NCBI GenBank assembly: GCA_913043185.1
Contig: CAJWMI010000006.1
Location: forward strand, 1 to 35,795
DNA from: an uncultured Fidelibacterota bacterium
GTDB lineage: Bacteria; Marinisomatota; Marinisomatia; Marinisomatales; UBA1611
DNA length: 35,795 bases
Direction: 5' to 3'
A program made the position numbers and the translations under genes. Below the pieces are notes generated by a model. That model saw only the letters and a program-made list of their open reading frames with translations. It was not told where the DNA came from and searched no databases. Shown piece by piece: positions 1 through 8,495 of the stretch. Position 1 is the first letter of the stretch. Each line of letters begins with the position of its first letter.

Positions 1-303
1 CGAAACTCCCCTCCTCTGCCCAAGCTCCTTTATTATGTTTTCGAGATTTACGTTTGCATCTACAAGAAGTACTAAAAGATGATAAATAAGGTCGGCACTT
101 TCCTTTTGGAGAGCGATAGGATCTTTTTTGACCGCTGCTATAACTGTTTCAATTGCTTCTTCGCCCAGTTTTTCGGCAATTTTCTCAGTTCCTAAGGATA
201 GTAGTTTTGCGCTATAGGATTTTTTTGGGTCGGCACTTCGACGAGCCAATATTGTTTCATAAAGATCGAATAGTGATGTACCGGTGTTGTTTTTTATGTT
301 CAT
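1..303 (-). CDS. hisE: Phosphoribosyl-ATP pyrophosphatase HisE (partial, runs off left edge)
   Basis: HisE hydrolyses phosphoribosyl-ATP to phosphoribosyl-AMP, the second step of histidine synthesis. The 101 visible residues begin with ATG at 303 and stay open to base 1, so the C-terminus is missing. The helix with EKIAEKLGEEAIETVIAA and the later ESADLIYHLLVLL are hallmarks of the all-alpha NTP-pyrophosphatase fold and supply the metal-binding Glu and Asp residues. The RRSADPKKSYSAKLL stretch resembles alphaproteobacterial HisE, and alphaproteobacteria commonly carry hisF followed by hisE, which is the order here: a HisF C-terminal half ends 31 bases upstream. The rest of the window looks like another phylum, so this gene may belong to a foreign or mis-joined segment. 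The family call is firm; the origin is inferred. Confidence 0.9.
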   Translation of the reverse strand, partial: MNIKNNTGTSLFDLYETILARRSADPKKSYSAKLLSLGTEKIAEKLGEEAIETVIAAVKKDPIALQKESADLIYHLLVLLVDANVNLENIIKELGQRRGVS

Positions 304-334
304 AGGTATGCGATATCAGATTATAGCTCTTTAG

Positions 335-1615
335 TCACTCACCTAAATGGCGTACATTGAGACCAGCTGATTCCATATAGAGTTTAGCTTGAGGGATTGT
401 ATATTCGCCAAAGTGGAATATAGAAGCCGCTAGCACGGCATTAGCATGGCCTATTTTGATGCCTTCAACCAAGTGCTCTAATTCTCCAACACCACCGGAA
501 GCAATCACTGGGATAGTAACTGCGTCTGCTATGGCACTAGTTAGGTTTATATCAAAACCCTTCCGTGTTCCGTCCCGATCCATTGAGGTGAGTAAAATCT
601 CGCCTGCGCCGAGGGCCTCCATTCGTTTGGCCCACGCTATTGCGTCGAGACCCGTGGGCTCGCGGCCCCCGTGAGTATATATTTCCCATCGGTTTTCGTG
701 CACAAGTTTTGCATCAATTGCGACTACTATGCATTGGGTTCCAAATTTTTCAGCGGCCTCAATCGTATTTTCTACCAACATGGCAATAGTCATTGGTCCA
801 ACACCACCAGGAACAGGTGAGATAAATGAAGCTTTATCTATAACAGAGTCCCAGTCAATATCGCCAACTATAGTATATCCTTTTTCATTGTCAGAATTAA
901 CTCTATTGATACCAACATCGATTAACACTGCCCCATTTTTTATCATATCACCTTTTAAATAATTTGGCCTTCCTATTGCTGTTATAATAACATCTGCATT
1001 AATCGTAAACGCCTCTAGATTCTTTGTTCTTGAGTGACATATCGTACAAGTTCCATTTGCACCTTGTGAATTTAAACTTGTTAAAATCGATATGGGACGG
1101 CCAACAATATTACTTCTTCCTATTACCACTATATTTTTTCCATTAAGATCAATATTATAATGATCTAATATTCTCATTATACCTTTTGGCGTGCATGGTA
1201 TAAATCTTGGCTTTCCTATTGATAACCATCCTACATTTTCAGGATGAAAACCATCAACATCTTTTTCAGGTTTAATAGAATTAATGATATTTTGAGTTGT
1301 TATATGGTCTGGTAGTGGGAACTGTACAAGAATACCATGATATTTAGAATCATTATTCAAGTCATTAATAACTTTTATAACTTTCTTCTCTTTAACATCA
1401 CCTGGCAATAAAATAGATTCAGAGAGCAAGCCAAGTGATCTTAGTTTTTTTGTTTTTGTACGGACATAAATCTGTGATGCTGGATCATCGCCAACAAGGA
1501 TAACACATAAACCAGGTCTAATGTTTTTATCTGCTAATGATATAATTCTATTATTGAGATTGTGATATACAAACTGGGCTGTATCTTTCCCAGATAGAAT
1601 TTTAGCATCAGACAT
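335..1615 (-). CDS. folD: FolD (methylene-THF dehydrogenase/cyclohydrolase) joined in frame to the C-terminal half of HisF
   Basis: Residues 1-~288 are an essentially full-length FolD, the NADP-dependent 5,10-methylenetetrahydrofolate dehydrogenase/cyclohydrolase. Visible are Tyr50 and Lys54 in the YVRTK motif, DVDGFHP at 119-125, PCTPKG near 140, the GRSNIVGRP nucleotide loop near 166-174 and the [10 protein letters not shown] signature near 267-276. E. coli FolD is 288 residues, so nothing essential is missing. From about residue 290 the protein switches to the second half-barrel of HisF (imidazole glycerol phosphate synthase cyclase): [23 protein letters not shown] and IASGGVG are all present. 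The N-terminal HisF half, with its catalytic Asp, is absent, so the HisF part cannot be a working cyclase alone. The switch coincides with a jump in G+C. Either a recombinant fusion or an assembly chimera explains this; I favour a chimera. FolD follows zapA after 12 bases. Confidence 0.85.
   Translation of the reverse strand: MSDAKILSGKDTAQFVYHNLNNRIISLADKNIRPGLCVILVGDDPASQIYVRTKTKKLRSLGLLSESILLPGDVKEKKVIKVINDLNNDSKYHGILVQFPLPDHITTQNIINSIKPEKDVDGFHPENVGWLSIGKPRFIPCTPKGIMRILDHYNIDLNGKNIVVIGRSNIVGRPISILTSLNSQGANGTCTICHSRTKNLEAFTINADVIITAIGRPNYLKGDMIKNGAVLIDVGINRVNSDNEKGYTIVGDIDWDSVIDKASFISPVPGGVGPMTIAMLVENTIEAAEKFGTQCIVVAIDAKLVHENRWEIYTHGGREPTGLDAIAWAKRMEALGAGEILLTSMDRDGTRKGFDINLTSAIADAVTIPVIASGGVGELEHLVEGIKIGHANAVLAASIFHFGEYTIPQAKLYMESAGLNVRHLGE
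735..765. other. Composition and homology breakpoint inside the folD-hisF reading frame
   Basis: The encoded residues around [10 protein letters not shown] can be read as the tail of FolD (typical NT-x-EAA-K endings) and as the HisF stretch before VVAIDA (typical EAA-x-FG-x-QC). The two proteins therefore overlap over a few residues of similar sequence. By hand count, G+C is 154/300 at 421-720 and 60/180 at 841-1020. A short shared sequence plus a sharp composition change is what a microhomology-mediated join, in the cell or in the assembler, would leave. Confidence 0.6.
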
Positions 1616-1627
1616 GTGGATTAATAG

Positions 1628-1921
1628 CTAAACTGATTCGTCAATTAATTCGATGAGCGAAGTAATTTTTTCTTCAATTTCATTATTATCCGAGTCACCC
1701 CGTTTTTTAGCATTAAATAATTCATCAGTAATATTCATTGCTGACAAAATAGCTATCCTATTAGATGACTGGGTAGATGAAAAACCAGATTGCACCTCTC
1801 TCATTTTCGTGTCTACATATTCAGCAATTTTTTTTATATACGTTGGGTCGGCAGGCGCTTTGACAGAATATTCTTGACCAAAAATAGTGATTTTTATTTG
1901 ATTGTCTTCTTTTTCAGCCAT
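1628..1921 (-). CDS. zapA: Cell division protein ZapA
   Basis: A 97-residue protein of the ZapA family, which binds and cross-links FtsZ filaments at midcell. It has the expected layout: an N-terminal beta-hairpin domain (IKITIFGQEYSVKAPAD), an IAEYVDTKMREVQ helix, then NRIAILSAMNITDELFNAK leading into a C-terminal coiled coil. The length is normal for the family. Its ATG overlaps the last base of the stop codon of the upstream coiled-coil gene (TAATG), and the pair follows pheT directly, so it is probably co-transcribed with the translation operon. The pheT, coiled-coil, zapA order is common in bacteria. The call is strong although the family is divergent in sequence. Confidence 0.88.
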   Translation of the reverse strand: MAEKEDNQIKITIFGQEYSVKAPADPTYIKKIAEYVDTKMREVQSGFSSTQSSNRIAILSAMNITDELFNAKKRGDSDNNEIEEKITSLIELIDESV

Positions 1922-2109
1922 TATTTAGACGCTCCTAAATCATCAATGATTGCAATCATTTTATTTACGTGCTCTTCTATTTTGGATAATTTTTGAGATT
2001 CTATTACTTTATTATTGCTTTGACTATTTTTTTCTCTTTCAGACTTTAGAGCGTTAACTAGACCAGCAATTTTTTGTTCAAGCTCATTTAATAATGTTAT
2101 ATCATTCAT
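1921..2109 (-). CDS. Small coiled-coil protein between pheT and zapA (ZapB-like)
   Basis: A 62-residue protein that is almost wholly one predicted coiled coil: LLNELEQKIAGLVNALKSERE at the start, then a polar Ser/Asn-rich middle, then KIEEHVNKMIAIIDDL. There is no signal peptide or membrane segment. Its ATG overlaps the pheT stop by four bases (ATGA) and its stop overlaps the zapA start, so it is translationally coupled on both sides. Size, coiled coil and neighbours suggest a ZapB-like division accessory protein, perhaps a ZapA partner. ZapB itself is not recognisable by sequence, so this is inference from context. Confidence 0.75.
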   Translation of the reverse strand: MNDITLLNELEQKIAGLVNALKSEREKNSQSNNKVIESQKLSKIEEHVNKMIAIIDDLGASK

Positions 2110-4478
2110 ACTCTTAATTTAGCATTAAAATTCTTTTTGGCAATATCTATAATTTCATCTATAATAGGGTTTACATCTTTATCTTCAAGTGTTTTTTCTC
2201 TATCTTGAAATACCATTTCATATGTGACACTTTTCTTATCTACACCTATATTTTTCTCATCTTCAAAAATTTCAACTGGACATACACTTATTAAATTTTT
2301 TCCAGCTTTTTTCTCAATTACTTCTTGAATTGGACCAACGCTATCAGATCTATCCATAACAAGATTAATCCTTCTAGAAATTTTAGGAAATAAATTAACA
2401 GGTAGATACCTGATAGTTTTACTATCATTTGTTATCATATCCATATCAATATCAAAGCAGTATATATCGCATGGATCTATTTTTAGTGAATTAAATAAAT
2501 TATCCGATAGTTTTCCAAAGGTGCCTATACATTCATTTTCAATAATAATATTATAGGCTAGTTCAAAAAACTTATTTTCCGTCTCTTTTATAGACATGCT
2601 ATAATGAAGTTTTTCATTCATTAAAGTATATAGATAGCCTTTTAATGAAAAAATATTATATAATGTTTTATCTGTGTGAATAGATTTATCATGTTCATTT
2701 CCAAATATTATTCCAGAAAGTCTGGCATTCTCATTGATATCATCAATTTTATTACCAGTCTGCGTATGAACACTACCTAATTCAAAAAGTTTAAATGAAT
2801 TTGAAGAATTATTGATATTATGTTCGGCAGCTTTAACTAAACCAGGAATCAATGAAGTCCTCAAAAATGCCATATCATTACTAAGGGGGTTCATCATTGG
2901 AACGGAATTATTATTATATAAATTTGCAATCTCTTTATTCTGCAATGAATTTGAGTATATTTGATGAAACCCCAACCCAGAGAAAGTATTTCTTATAGAT
3001 TGTAAATATGACTGCGGATCTGTTTCTTTATAGGAGTACGTGCCAAATAGCGTATTATCGATTGGAATATTATCATACCCATAGATACGAGCAATTTCCT
3101 CTATAATATCGATTTCTCTAGTTACGTCAGGTCTAAAGGTTGGTGGTATACAATCGAAATCATTTGTATTATTAGTAACAGAAAATCCTAGACCTTCTAG
3201 TATATAAATTATCTGATCATCTTCGATATTTACTCCAATAATAAGTTCTATCTCATCTTTTCTAATCTTTATACTATTCACTGATAATTCTTCTGGATAA
3301 AAGTCTGTGAAGTCTCCATTAAATCTTCCGCCAGCATATTTTTCTATAAGGTTAATCACTCTCCAAAATGCACATATTGTGGCATTAGGATCCGCTCCTC
3401 TTTCAAAACGTTTAGATGCTTCAGTACTAAGTGATAACGATTTAGAAGATTTTCTAATTGCAACAGAATTAAAATATGCACTTTCAATTAGAATGGTTTT
3501 AGTATCATCATCAACAGCACAATCTAATCCACCCATAATACCAGCTAGAGCAATAGGCTCCTTACCGTCTGTGATTAATAAATGATGAGCATCAACCTTA
3601 TGTTTATTATCGTCTAAGGTTGTTATAGATTCGTTCTTCTTTGCTCGTCTAACATGTATCTCTTTTCTTTTTAATTTATCATAATCAAAAATGTGCGTTG
3701 GGTGACCAATTTCCATTAATACAAAATTTGAAATATCTACAAGATTATTTATTGGTCTTTGTCCTGATGCAATTAACCTCTCCTGAATCCACTCAGGGCT
3801 TGGACCTACAGATACTTCGGTGACTAAGCCACCAACATAACGCGGACAGTCCCTAATATCATCTACTGATATTTTTATGGTAGGATTATTTGATATTCCT
3901 TTAGTCTCAAATTGAGGATCCGCTAATTTTCGATTTGTGTATACAGCTATATCCCTGGCTACGCCATAATGCGAAAAAGCGTCAGGTCTATTTGGTGTTA
4001 TATCTAATTCTATCTTAAGAAATTTATATCCATATTCTTCTAAAAAATCCTTGCCGACTTTACACGATTTAGGTAGAACTATAATTCCTTCATGATCATC
4101 ATATATATTTAGTTCTTTAGCAGAACAAATCATCCCGTTAGACTCAATTCCTCTAATTATTATTTTTTCTAAACGAAAATCTCCAGGTAAGATAGAACCA
4201 ACTTTTGCATATGCTATAGTTTGATCCTTTGCCACATTTTTTGCACCGCAAACAACCTGATAATCTTCCTCACCATCATAAACGGTGCAGACACTCAATC
4301 TATCCGCATTAGGATGTTTTTCAACCGACTTAACTTTTCCTATTACAACACCAACTAAGCCTTCAAAAGAGTTTAAAAATTCCGCCTCCAGTCCAATCGA
4401 TGATAGCATATCTGCTAACTTGTCTGGCGATTCTTTAATGTCTACAAACTCTTTTAACCAATCAATAGATACTATCAT
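2106..4478 (-). CDS. pheT: Phenylalanine-tRNA ligase beta subunit
   Basis: PheT is the large subunit of the heterotetrameric ligase that charges tRNA-Phe. At 790 residues it has the usual bacterial length. Domains in order: an N-terminal region with the EMAP-like tRNA-binding OB fold (residues ~40-150, including VGKVKSVEKHPNADRLSVC and QVVCGAKNV), the B3/4 editing region (~205-370, including NLVDISNFVL and the GHPTHIFD motif), B5 (~400-470), the catalytic-like core (~480-680), and a C-terminal ferredoxin-like anticodon-binding domain (from ~695, starting LFPKISRRINLVMD). The start ATG overlaps the pheS stop (ATGA), which supports this start and coupled translation of the two subunits. Confidence 0.97.
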   Translation of the reverse strand: MIVSIDWLKEFVDIKESPDKLADMLSSIGLEAEFLNSFEGLVGVVIGKVKSVEKHPNADRLSVCTVYDGEEDYQVVCGAKNVAKDQTIAYAKVGSILPGDFRLEKIIIRGIESNGMICSAKELNIYDDHEGIIVLPKSCKVGKDFLEEYGYKFLKIELDITPNRPDAFSHYGVARDIAVYTNRKLADPQFETKGISNNPTIKISVDDIRDCPRYVGGLVTEVSVGPSPEWIQERLIASGQRPINNLVDISNFVLMEIGHPTHIFDYDKLKRKEIHVRRAKKNESITTLDDNKHKVDAHHLLITDGKEPIALAGIMGGLDCAVDDDTKTILIESAYFNSVAIRKSSKSLSLSTEASKRFERGADPNATICAFWRVINLIEKYAGGRFNGDFTDFYPEELSVNSIKIRKDEIELIIGVNIEDDQIIYILEGLGFSVTNNTNDFDCIPPTFRPDVTREIDIIEEIARIYGYDNIPIDNTLFGTYSYKETDPQSYLQSIRNTFSGLGFHQIYSNSLQNKEIANLYNNNSVPMMNPLSNDMAFLRTSLIPGLVKAAEHNINNSSNSFKLFELGSVHTQTGNKIDDINENARLSGIIFGNEHDKSIHTDKTLYNIFSLKGYLYTLMNEKLHYSMSIKETENKFFELAYNIIIENECIGTFGKLSDNLFNSLKIDPCDIYCFDIDMDMITNDSKTIRYLPVNLFPKISRRINLVMDRSDSVGPIQEVIEKKAGKNLISVCPVEIFEDEKNIGVDKKSVTYEMVFQDREKTLEDKDVNPIIDEIIDIAKKNFNAKLRV

Positions 4479-5461
4479 CTGAATTGCCTTAAAAAACGAA
4501 TATCGCCATTATAGAAAAGTCTTATGTCATCAATATCATGTTTCAACATTGCTATTCTTTCAACTCCCATACCAAAAGCATAGCCATGCCAAATTTTAGG
4601 ATCGTATCCAACATTATTGAATACTTCAGGGTCAACCATCCCACATCCTAAAATTTCCATCCATTGATTGCGTTGTTCATCCCAAATATCAACCTCAGCA
4701 CTTGGCTCGGTAAATGGGAAATAGCTTGGACGCCATCTCATTTTACAGTTTTCACCAAACATTCTTTTTACAAAATATTCTAGGCAACCTTTTAACTGTC
4801 CAAAGCTAACTTTCTTATCTACATAGAGCCCCTCTACCTGATGAAAAAGACAATAACTCTTGTAACTGATTGCCTCATTCCTATAAACCCGGCCTGGAAC
4901 AATAAACCTTAATGGCGGATCATTCTCTTCCATTAAATGTATTTGAACATTAGAAGTGTGAGTACGTAAAACTATATCTTTATCAATAAAAAAGGTGTCC
5001 TGCATATCTCTGGCAGGATGGTGCTCTGGAAAATTTAATGCACCAAAATTATGATAATCATCATCAACCTCAGGACCGTATGCAATACTAAATCCAATAT
5101 CATTAAATATTTTTTTAATTTCATTTAATGTTTGTTCTAATATGTGAACGGACCCTATAGGATAAGCCTTACCCGGGAGCGCTATATCTATTATATCTGA
5201 ATTATCTTTATTATCTAAATCAGAAGAGAATGATTCAATCTTAGATGTAATATCATTTTTTAACTGGTTTAATAACTGTCCGTACTTTGGTCTATCCTTT
5301 TTTGAGGCACTCCCTAAGGATTTAAATAGTACTGCAACTAAACCATTTCGCCCTAAATATTTTTGGCGAATGTTCTCTATATCAGTATTTTGAGTCTGAA
5401 AATCATCAAAATCAGCTAAAAAATCGTTTTTAACCGACTTGATTTTTCCATCTAAGGACAT
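4475..5461 (-). CDS. pheS: Phenylalanine-tRNA ligase alpha subunit
   Basis: PheS is the catalytic subunit of phenylalanyl-tRNA synthetase (class II). The 328 residues begin with a coiled-coil tRNA-binding region (~1-90), followed by the core with GYPEVDDDYHNF-like motif 1 (here YGPEVDDDYHNFGALN), LRTHTSNVQIH, motif 2 (GRVYRNEAISYKSYCLFHQVEG) shortened here to its key GRVYRNEA and FHQVEG parts, and motif 3 GYAFGMGVERIAMLKH close to the C-terminus. It starts 4 bases after rplT ends and overlaps pheT by four bases, as in the standard thrS-infC-rpmI-rplT-pheST operon. The gap between GRVYRNEA and FHQ contains SYKSYC where most bacteria have a DATH-type sequence, a modest divergence. Confidence 0.97.
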   Translation of the reverse strand: MSLDGKIKSVKNDFLADFDDFQTQNTDIENIRQKYLGRNGLVAVLFKSLGSASKKDRPKYGQLLNQLKNDITSKIESFSSDLDNKDNSDIIDIALPGKAYPIGSVHILEQTLNEIKKIFNDIGFSIAYGPEVDDDYHNFGALNFPEHHPARDMQDTFFIDKDIVLRTHTSNVQIHLMEENDPPLRFIVPGRVYRNEAISYKSYCLFHQVEGLYVDKKVSFGQLKGCLEYFVKRMFGENCKMRWRPSYFPFTEPSAEVDIWDEQRNQWMEILGCGMVDPEVFNNVGYDPKIWHGYAFGMGVERIAMLKHDIDDIRLFYNGDIRFLRQFR

Positions 5462-5465
5462 TGAA

Positions 5466-5813
5466 CTAATTTTTAACGGAATTCACCAGATCGGTGAATG
5501 CCTGCGGATCTTGTAGGGCAAGATCTGCAAGTACTTTTCTATTTAAATCGATTCCTTTTACATTCAGTGCATTGATAAATGCTGAATAGGTTATATCATT
5601 TAATCTACAGGCGGCATTGATACGAGTAATCCACAGACGTCGAAACTGACGTTTTCTCTGTCTTCTATCTCTATAAGCATACAGCCCGGCCTTAAGCACT
5701 GCATCTTTCGCAGACTTAAATGTACGGCTCCGGGCACCATAGTAGCCCTTGGCCTGTTTTATTAATTTCCGATGCCGACGATGTCTTGGTACGGAACTAT
5801 TTGCGCGTGGCAT
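5466..5813 (-). CDS. rplT: Ribosomal protein L20
   Basis: L20 binds 23S rRNA early in assembly of the large ribosomal subunit. The 115-residue protein is full length, with the very basic N-terminal extension (RHRRHRKLIKQAKGYYGARS) followed by the globular domain carrying RRQRKRQFRRLWITRINAA. In E. coli and Bacillus, L20 represses its own operon by binding leader or intergenic RNA. The gap to rpmI here is only 15 bases, so any such site would have to lie within rpmI or upstream, and I cannot identify one by eye. Confidence 0.98.
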   Translation of the reverse strand: MPRANSSVPRHRRHRKLIKQAKGYYGARSRTFKSAKDAVLKAGLYAYRDRRQRKRQFRRLWITRINAACRLNDITYSAFINALNVKGIDLNRKVLADLALQDPQAFTDLVNSVKN

Positions 5814-5828
5814 ATTTCATCTCCCAAA

Positions 5829-6023
5829 CTAAATACATAGCATGCGTCGTACATTCTTACGATCAGCAGCACCAACGATTGCCCCTTGACGCATCTTGCG
5901 TTTGGCTTTATTTGAACGACGAATAAGCATGTGTCTATGGTTTGCTTTATTTCTTTTTATACGCCCGGACGCCGTCAACTTAAATCTTTTAGCGGCACCT
6001 CTGCGTGTTTTCATTTTTGGCAT
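5829..6023 (-). CDS. rpmI: Ribosomal protein L35
   Basis: The 64-residue L35 is a small, strongly basic protein of the 50S subunit. The start MPKMKTRRGAAKRFKLTASG and the internal NKANHRHMLIRRS segment are diagnostic of the family. It sits between infC (12-base gap) and rplT (15-base gap), the conserved order in bacteria. The length and the ATG start agree with the family. Confidence 0.97.
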   Translation of the reverse strand: MPKMKTRRGAAKRFKLTASGRIKRNKANHRHMLIRRSNKAKRKMRQGAIVGAADRKNVRRMLCI

Positions 6024-6035
6024 TATAACCCTCTA

Positions 6036-6548
6036 CTATTTAGCGGTCATTATTACGGACATTCTTCTTCCTTCTAGTGGAATATCCTTCTCAATATCTG
6101 CTATCTCTGCTAATTCTTGTATTACTCTATCCATAACATCTTTCCCAAGGTCAATTCTTGAAAGCTCACGACCCCTAAAAATTAAGGTAATTTTAAGTTT
6201 ACATCCATCACTTAAAAACTTTTTTCCCATATTTAACTTCGTCATTAAATCATGATCTTCAATACGAGGCCTTAGTCTAATTTCTTTAACCTTTATTACA
6301 TGCTGTTTCTTTTTATTTATTTGAATCTTCTTTTTTTCCTCATATTTCAGTTTACCGTAATTCAAAATCCTGCATACAGGAGGATCTGAATTCGGAGAGA
6401 CTTCCATGAGGTCTAGTCCATCATCTTGCGCCATTTCCAACGCCTTTTCCGTCGAAACAATACCTAACTGCTCACCATCTACACTAATTAAACGAACTTC
6501 TTGAGCAATTATATCTTCATTTAACCGCTGTCTCTGTTTTTTACCTAT
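6036..6548 (-). CDS. infC: Translation initiation factor IF-3, probably with an ATA start codon
   Basis: IF-3 binds the 30S subunit, blocks premature joining of 50S and rejects wrong start codons. The N-domain (RLNEDIIAQEVRLISVDGEQ, GLDLMEVSPNSDPPVCRI-like region) and the C-domain (KEIRLRPRIEDHDL, ITLIFRGRE, LEGRRMSVIM) are both present. In the reading frame there is no ATG, GTG or TTG between the in-frame TGA at 6554 and a TTG at 6440; starting at 6440 would delete the first third of the N-domain. The best start is ATA at 6548-6546, eight bases after an AGGAG at 6561-6557, giving 170 residues, the normal family size. E. coli infC uses the rare start AUU so that IF-3 limits its own synthesis; the same logic fits here. 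CTT at 6551 is a less likely alternative. It overlaps the end of thrS by eight bases. Confidence 0.92.
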   Translation of the reverse strand: MGKKQRQRLNEDIIAQEVRLISVDGEQLGIVSTEKALEMAQDDGLDLMEVSPNSDPPVCRILNYGKLKYEEKKKIQINKKKQHVIKVKEIRLRPRIEDHDLMTKLNMGKKFLSDGCKLKITLIFRGRELSRIDLGKDVMDRVIQELAEIADIEKDIPLEGRRMSVIMTAK

Positions 6549-8487
6549 AAGTCAAACTCCTATCCTTTATTTCATCTGTTAATCGGGAAATTAACATATC
6601 TTGATCAATAGTTCCTAAGTCTCCTGAAATTTTTCTTCTTACAGAAACGGTATTACTTTCTTCTTCTTTTGGTCCAATTATTAGCATCACATTAATTCTA
6701 TTGATTTCTGCATTTCTTATCTTGGCGCCTATTTTATCAGATCTATCATCTAGAAATGTCCTAATACCTGCATCGTTTAATTTTTGAGTAATTTTATTTG
6801 CGTAATTATTTGTTTTTTCAGAAACTGGCAAAATTGCAACCTGAACAGGAGCAAGCCAAAGTGGAAAATTTCCACCAAAATGCTCTATTAAAAAACCTAT
6901 AAACCTTTCATGGGTGCTAAGTGGTGCACGATGAATACAGATTGGTGTCTGCTGAACTCCATTTTCGTCTTTAAAAGAAAGATTAAATCTTTTAGGAACC
7001 ACAAAATCAACTTGATTTGTAGCAAGTGTAAACTCCTTTCCTATCGCGCTCCAGACCTGTACATCTATTTTAGGTCCATAAAATGCAGCTTCACCTGGAA
7101 CCTCAACATAGTTAAACTCACCCTCATCTAGAGCTTCTCTGACCCACTGCTCTGTCTCTATCCACAATTCAGGCTCATCAACATATTTATCCCCAAGATG
7201 ATCTTTATCATGAAGGCTTAATCTCATCGTATATTTTTTTATATCAAATAGTTCAAAATATTCCAGATACATTTTGCATACATTAATAAACTCTTCTTTA
7301 AATTGATCTGTACTACAATAAATATGTGCGTCGTTCATCTGTAGACTTCTAACCCTCATTAGCCCAAAAAGCTGACCAGATTTTTCGTACCTATAACATG
7401 TCCCATATTCAGATAATCTGACTGGCATATCTCTATAACTTCGGGGAGTTGCTGAAAATATTTTATGATGATGTGGACAGTTCATTGGCTTCACATAATA
7501 ATCAACACCATCAACATTCATCTCCGGGTACATTGATTCCTTATAATGATCTAAATGACCAGAACGTTCGTATATAGTTCCTTTTGTCAGATGAGGCGTT
7601 CTAACCTGATCGAAACCGGCCTTTTTCTCTGTAGACTTAGCTAATTTCTCGAGTTCTTCGATCATCACCGTACCATTAGGTAGCCAGAGAGGTAATCCCG
7701 GGCCTACCTCATCATCAAAAGCGAAAAGTTTAAGTTCTTTACCCAGTTTACGATGGTCACGCTTTTTTGCCTCTTCTAGGTTATGAAGATGACTCTTAAG
7801 AGCGTCTTTGCTTGCAAATACTGTTCCATATATTCTCTGGAGCATCTTATTTTTTTCATCACCTCTCCAATAAGCACCAGAGGTGGACAGAAGTTTAAAA
7901 TACTTAATTTTTGAAGTGTTTGAAACATGTGGTCCCCTGCAAAGGTCAGTGAATTCAGATTGTTTATATGCTGATATAACCTCATCTGAGTCAATCTCTT
8001 TAATGATCTCTACTTTATATGATTCACCCATATCATCAAACATCTTAATCGCATCTTTAGCTGAAATTTCAATACGTGATATTTCTTGGGAAGATTTTGC
8101 TAATTCTTTCATTCTCTTTTCAATTTTAAGAATAATCTCATCAGTAAATGGAGTCTCAACATCAAAGTCATAATAAAAACCATTTTCTATTGTAGGACCG
8201 ATTGTTACTTTACTCTTTGGAAATAACGATTTAACAGCTTGGGCCATTAAGTGCGCAGTTGAGTGCAAAAGTGTGTCATGTCCTTCTGGGCTGTCGCCAG
8301 TAAAAAGTTCTAAAGAACAGTCTTCTTCAAGAGAATAGTTTAAATCTTTTAACTCATCATCGATTTTTGAGACAACTACTGCACGAGCAAGGCCAGAACC
8401 AATGCTATTTGCAACTTCCTGTGGAGTAACTCCTCTTGGAAACACTTTAACACTTTTGTCTGGTAAGGTAATTTTTATTTCTGACAT
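6541..8487 (-). CDS. thrS: Threonine-tRNA ligase
   Basis: A 648-residue class II synthetase that charges tRNA-Thr and edits mis-charged Ser-tRNA. Domains in order: TGS (~1-62), the second N-terminal editing domain with the HxxxH motif in HSTAHLMAQAV (~77-87) and the later CRGPHV element (~183-188), the catalytic core (~245-540) with zinc ligands in MNCPHHHKIF and HRAPLSTHERFIGFLIEHFGG at its end, and the anticodon-binding domain (~545-648). The ATG at 8487 gives the standard MSEIKITLPD start. There is no recognisable Shine-Dalgarno because the upstream tRNA-Val gene ends only eight bases before the ATG. It is followed by infC with an eight-base overlap. Confidence 0.97.
   Translation of the reverse strand: MSEIKITLPDKSVKVFPRGVTPQEVANSIGSGLARAVVVSKIDDELKDLNYSLEEDCSLELFTGDSPEGHDTLLHSTAHLMAQAVKSLFPKSKVTIGPTIENGFYYDFDVETPFTDEIILKIEKRMKELAKSSQEISRIEISAKDAIKMFDDMGESYKVEIIKEIDSDEVISAYKQSEFTDLCRGPHVSNTSKIKYFKLLSTSGAYWRGDEKNKMLQRIYGTVFASKDALKSHLHNLEEAKKRDHRKLGKELKLFAFDDEVGPGLPLWLPNGTVMIEELEKLAKSTEKKAGFDQVRTPHLTKGTIYERSGHLDHYKESMYPEMNVDGVDYYVKPMNCPHHHKIFSATPRSYRDMPVRLSEYGTCYRYEKSGQLFGLMRVRSLQMNDAHIYCSTDQFKEEFINVCKMYLEYFELFDIKKYTMRLSLHDKDHLGDKYVDEPELWIETEQWVREALDEGEFNYVEVPGEAAFYGPKIDVQVWSAIGKEFTLATNQVDFVVPKRFNLSFKDENGVQQTPICIHRAPLSTHERFIGFLIEHFGGNFPLWLAPVQVAILPVSEKTNNYANKITQKLNDAGIRTFLDDRSDKIGAKIRNAEINRINVMLIIGPKEEESNTVSVRRKISGDLGTIDQDMLISRLTDEIKDRSLTYR
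6546..6561 (-). promoter_or_regulatory. Shine-Dalgarno and non-canonical ATA start of infC
   Basis: Reading the minus strand: AGGAG (6561-6557), an eight-base spacer, then ATA (6548-6546), opening a frame that encodes GKKQRQRLNEDIIAQEV, a typical IF-3 N-terminus. The only in-frame codon between the upstream stop TGA (6554-6552) and this ATA is CTT. The spacing is ideal for a ribosome binding site. A start codon that IF-3 itself disfavours is the known basis of infC autoregulation in E. coli; its operation here is inferred. Confidence 0.7.
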
Positions 8488-8495
8488 ATTCTATG

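Noticed and set aside
335..1615. A true bifunctional FolD-HisF enzyme
   Set aside because: HisF lacks its whole N-terminal half and catalytic Asp, and the composition changes at the join, so a working second activity is unlikely. Reported instead as a fusion or chimera to be tested.
1916..2110. 6S RNA next to zapA, as in some Gammaproteobacteria
   Set aside because: There is no intergenic space on either side of zapA and the coiled-coil gene; the region is coding.
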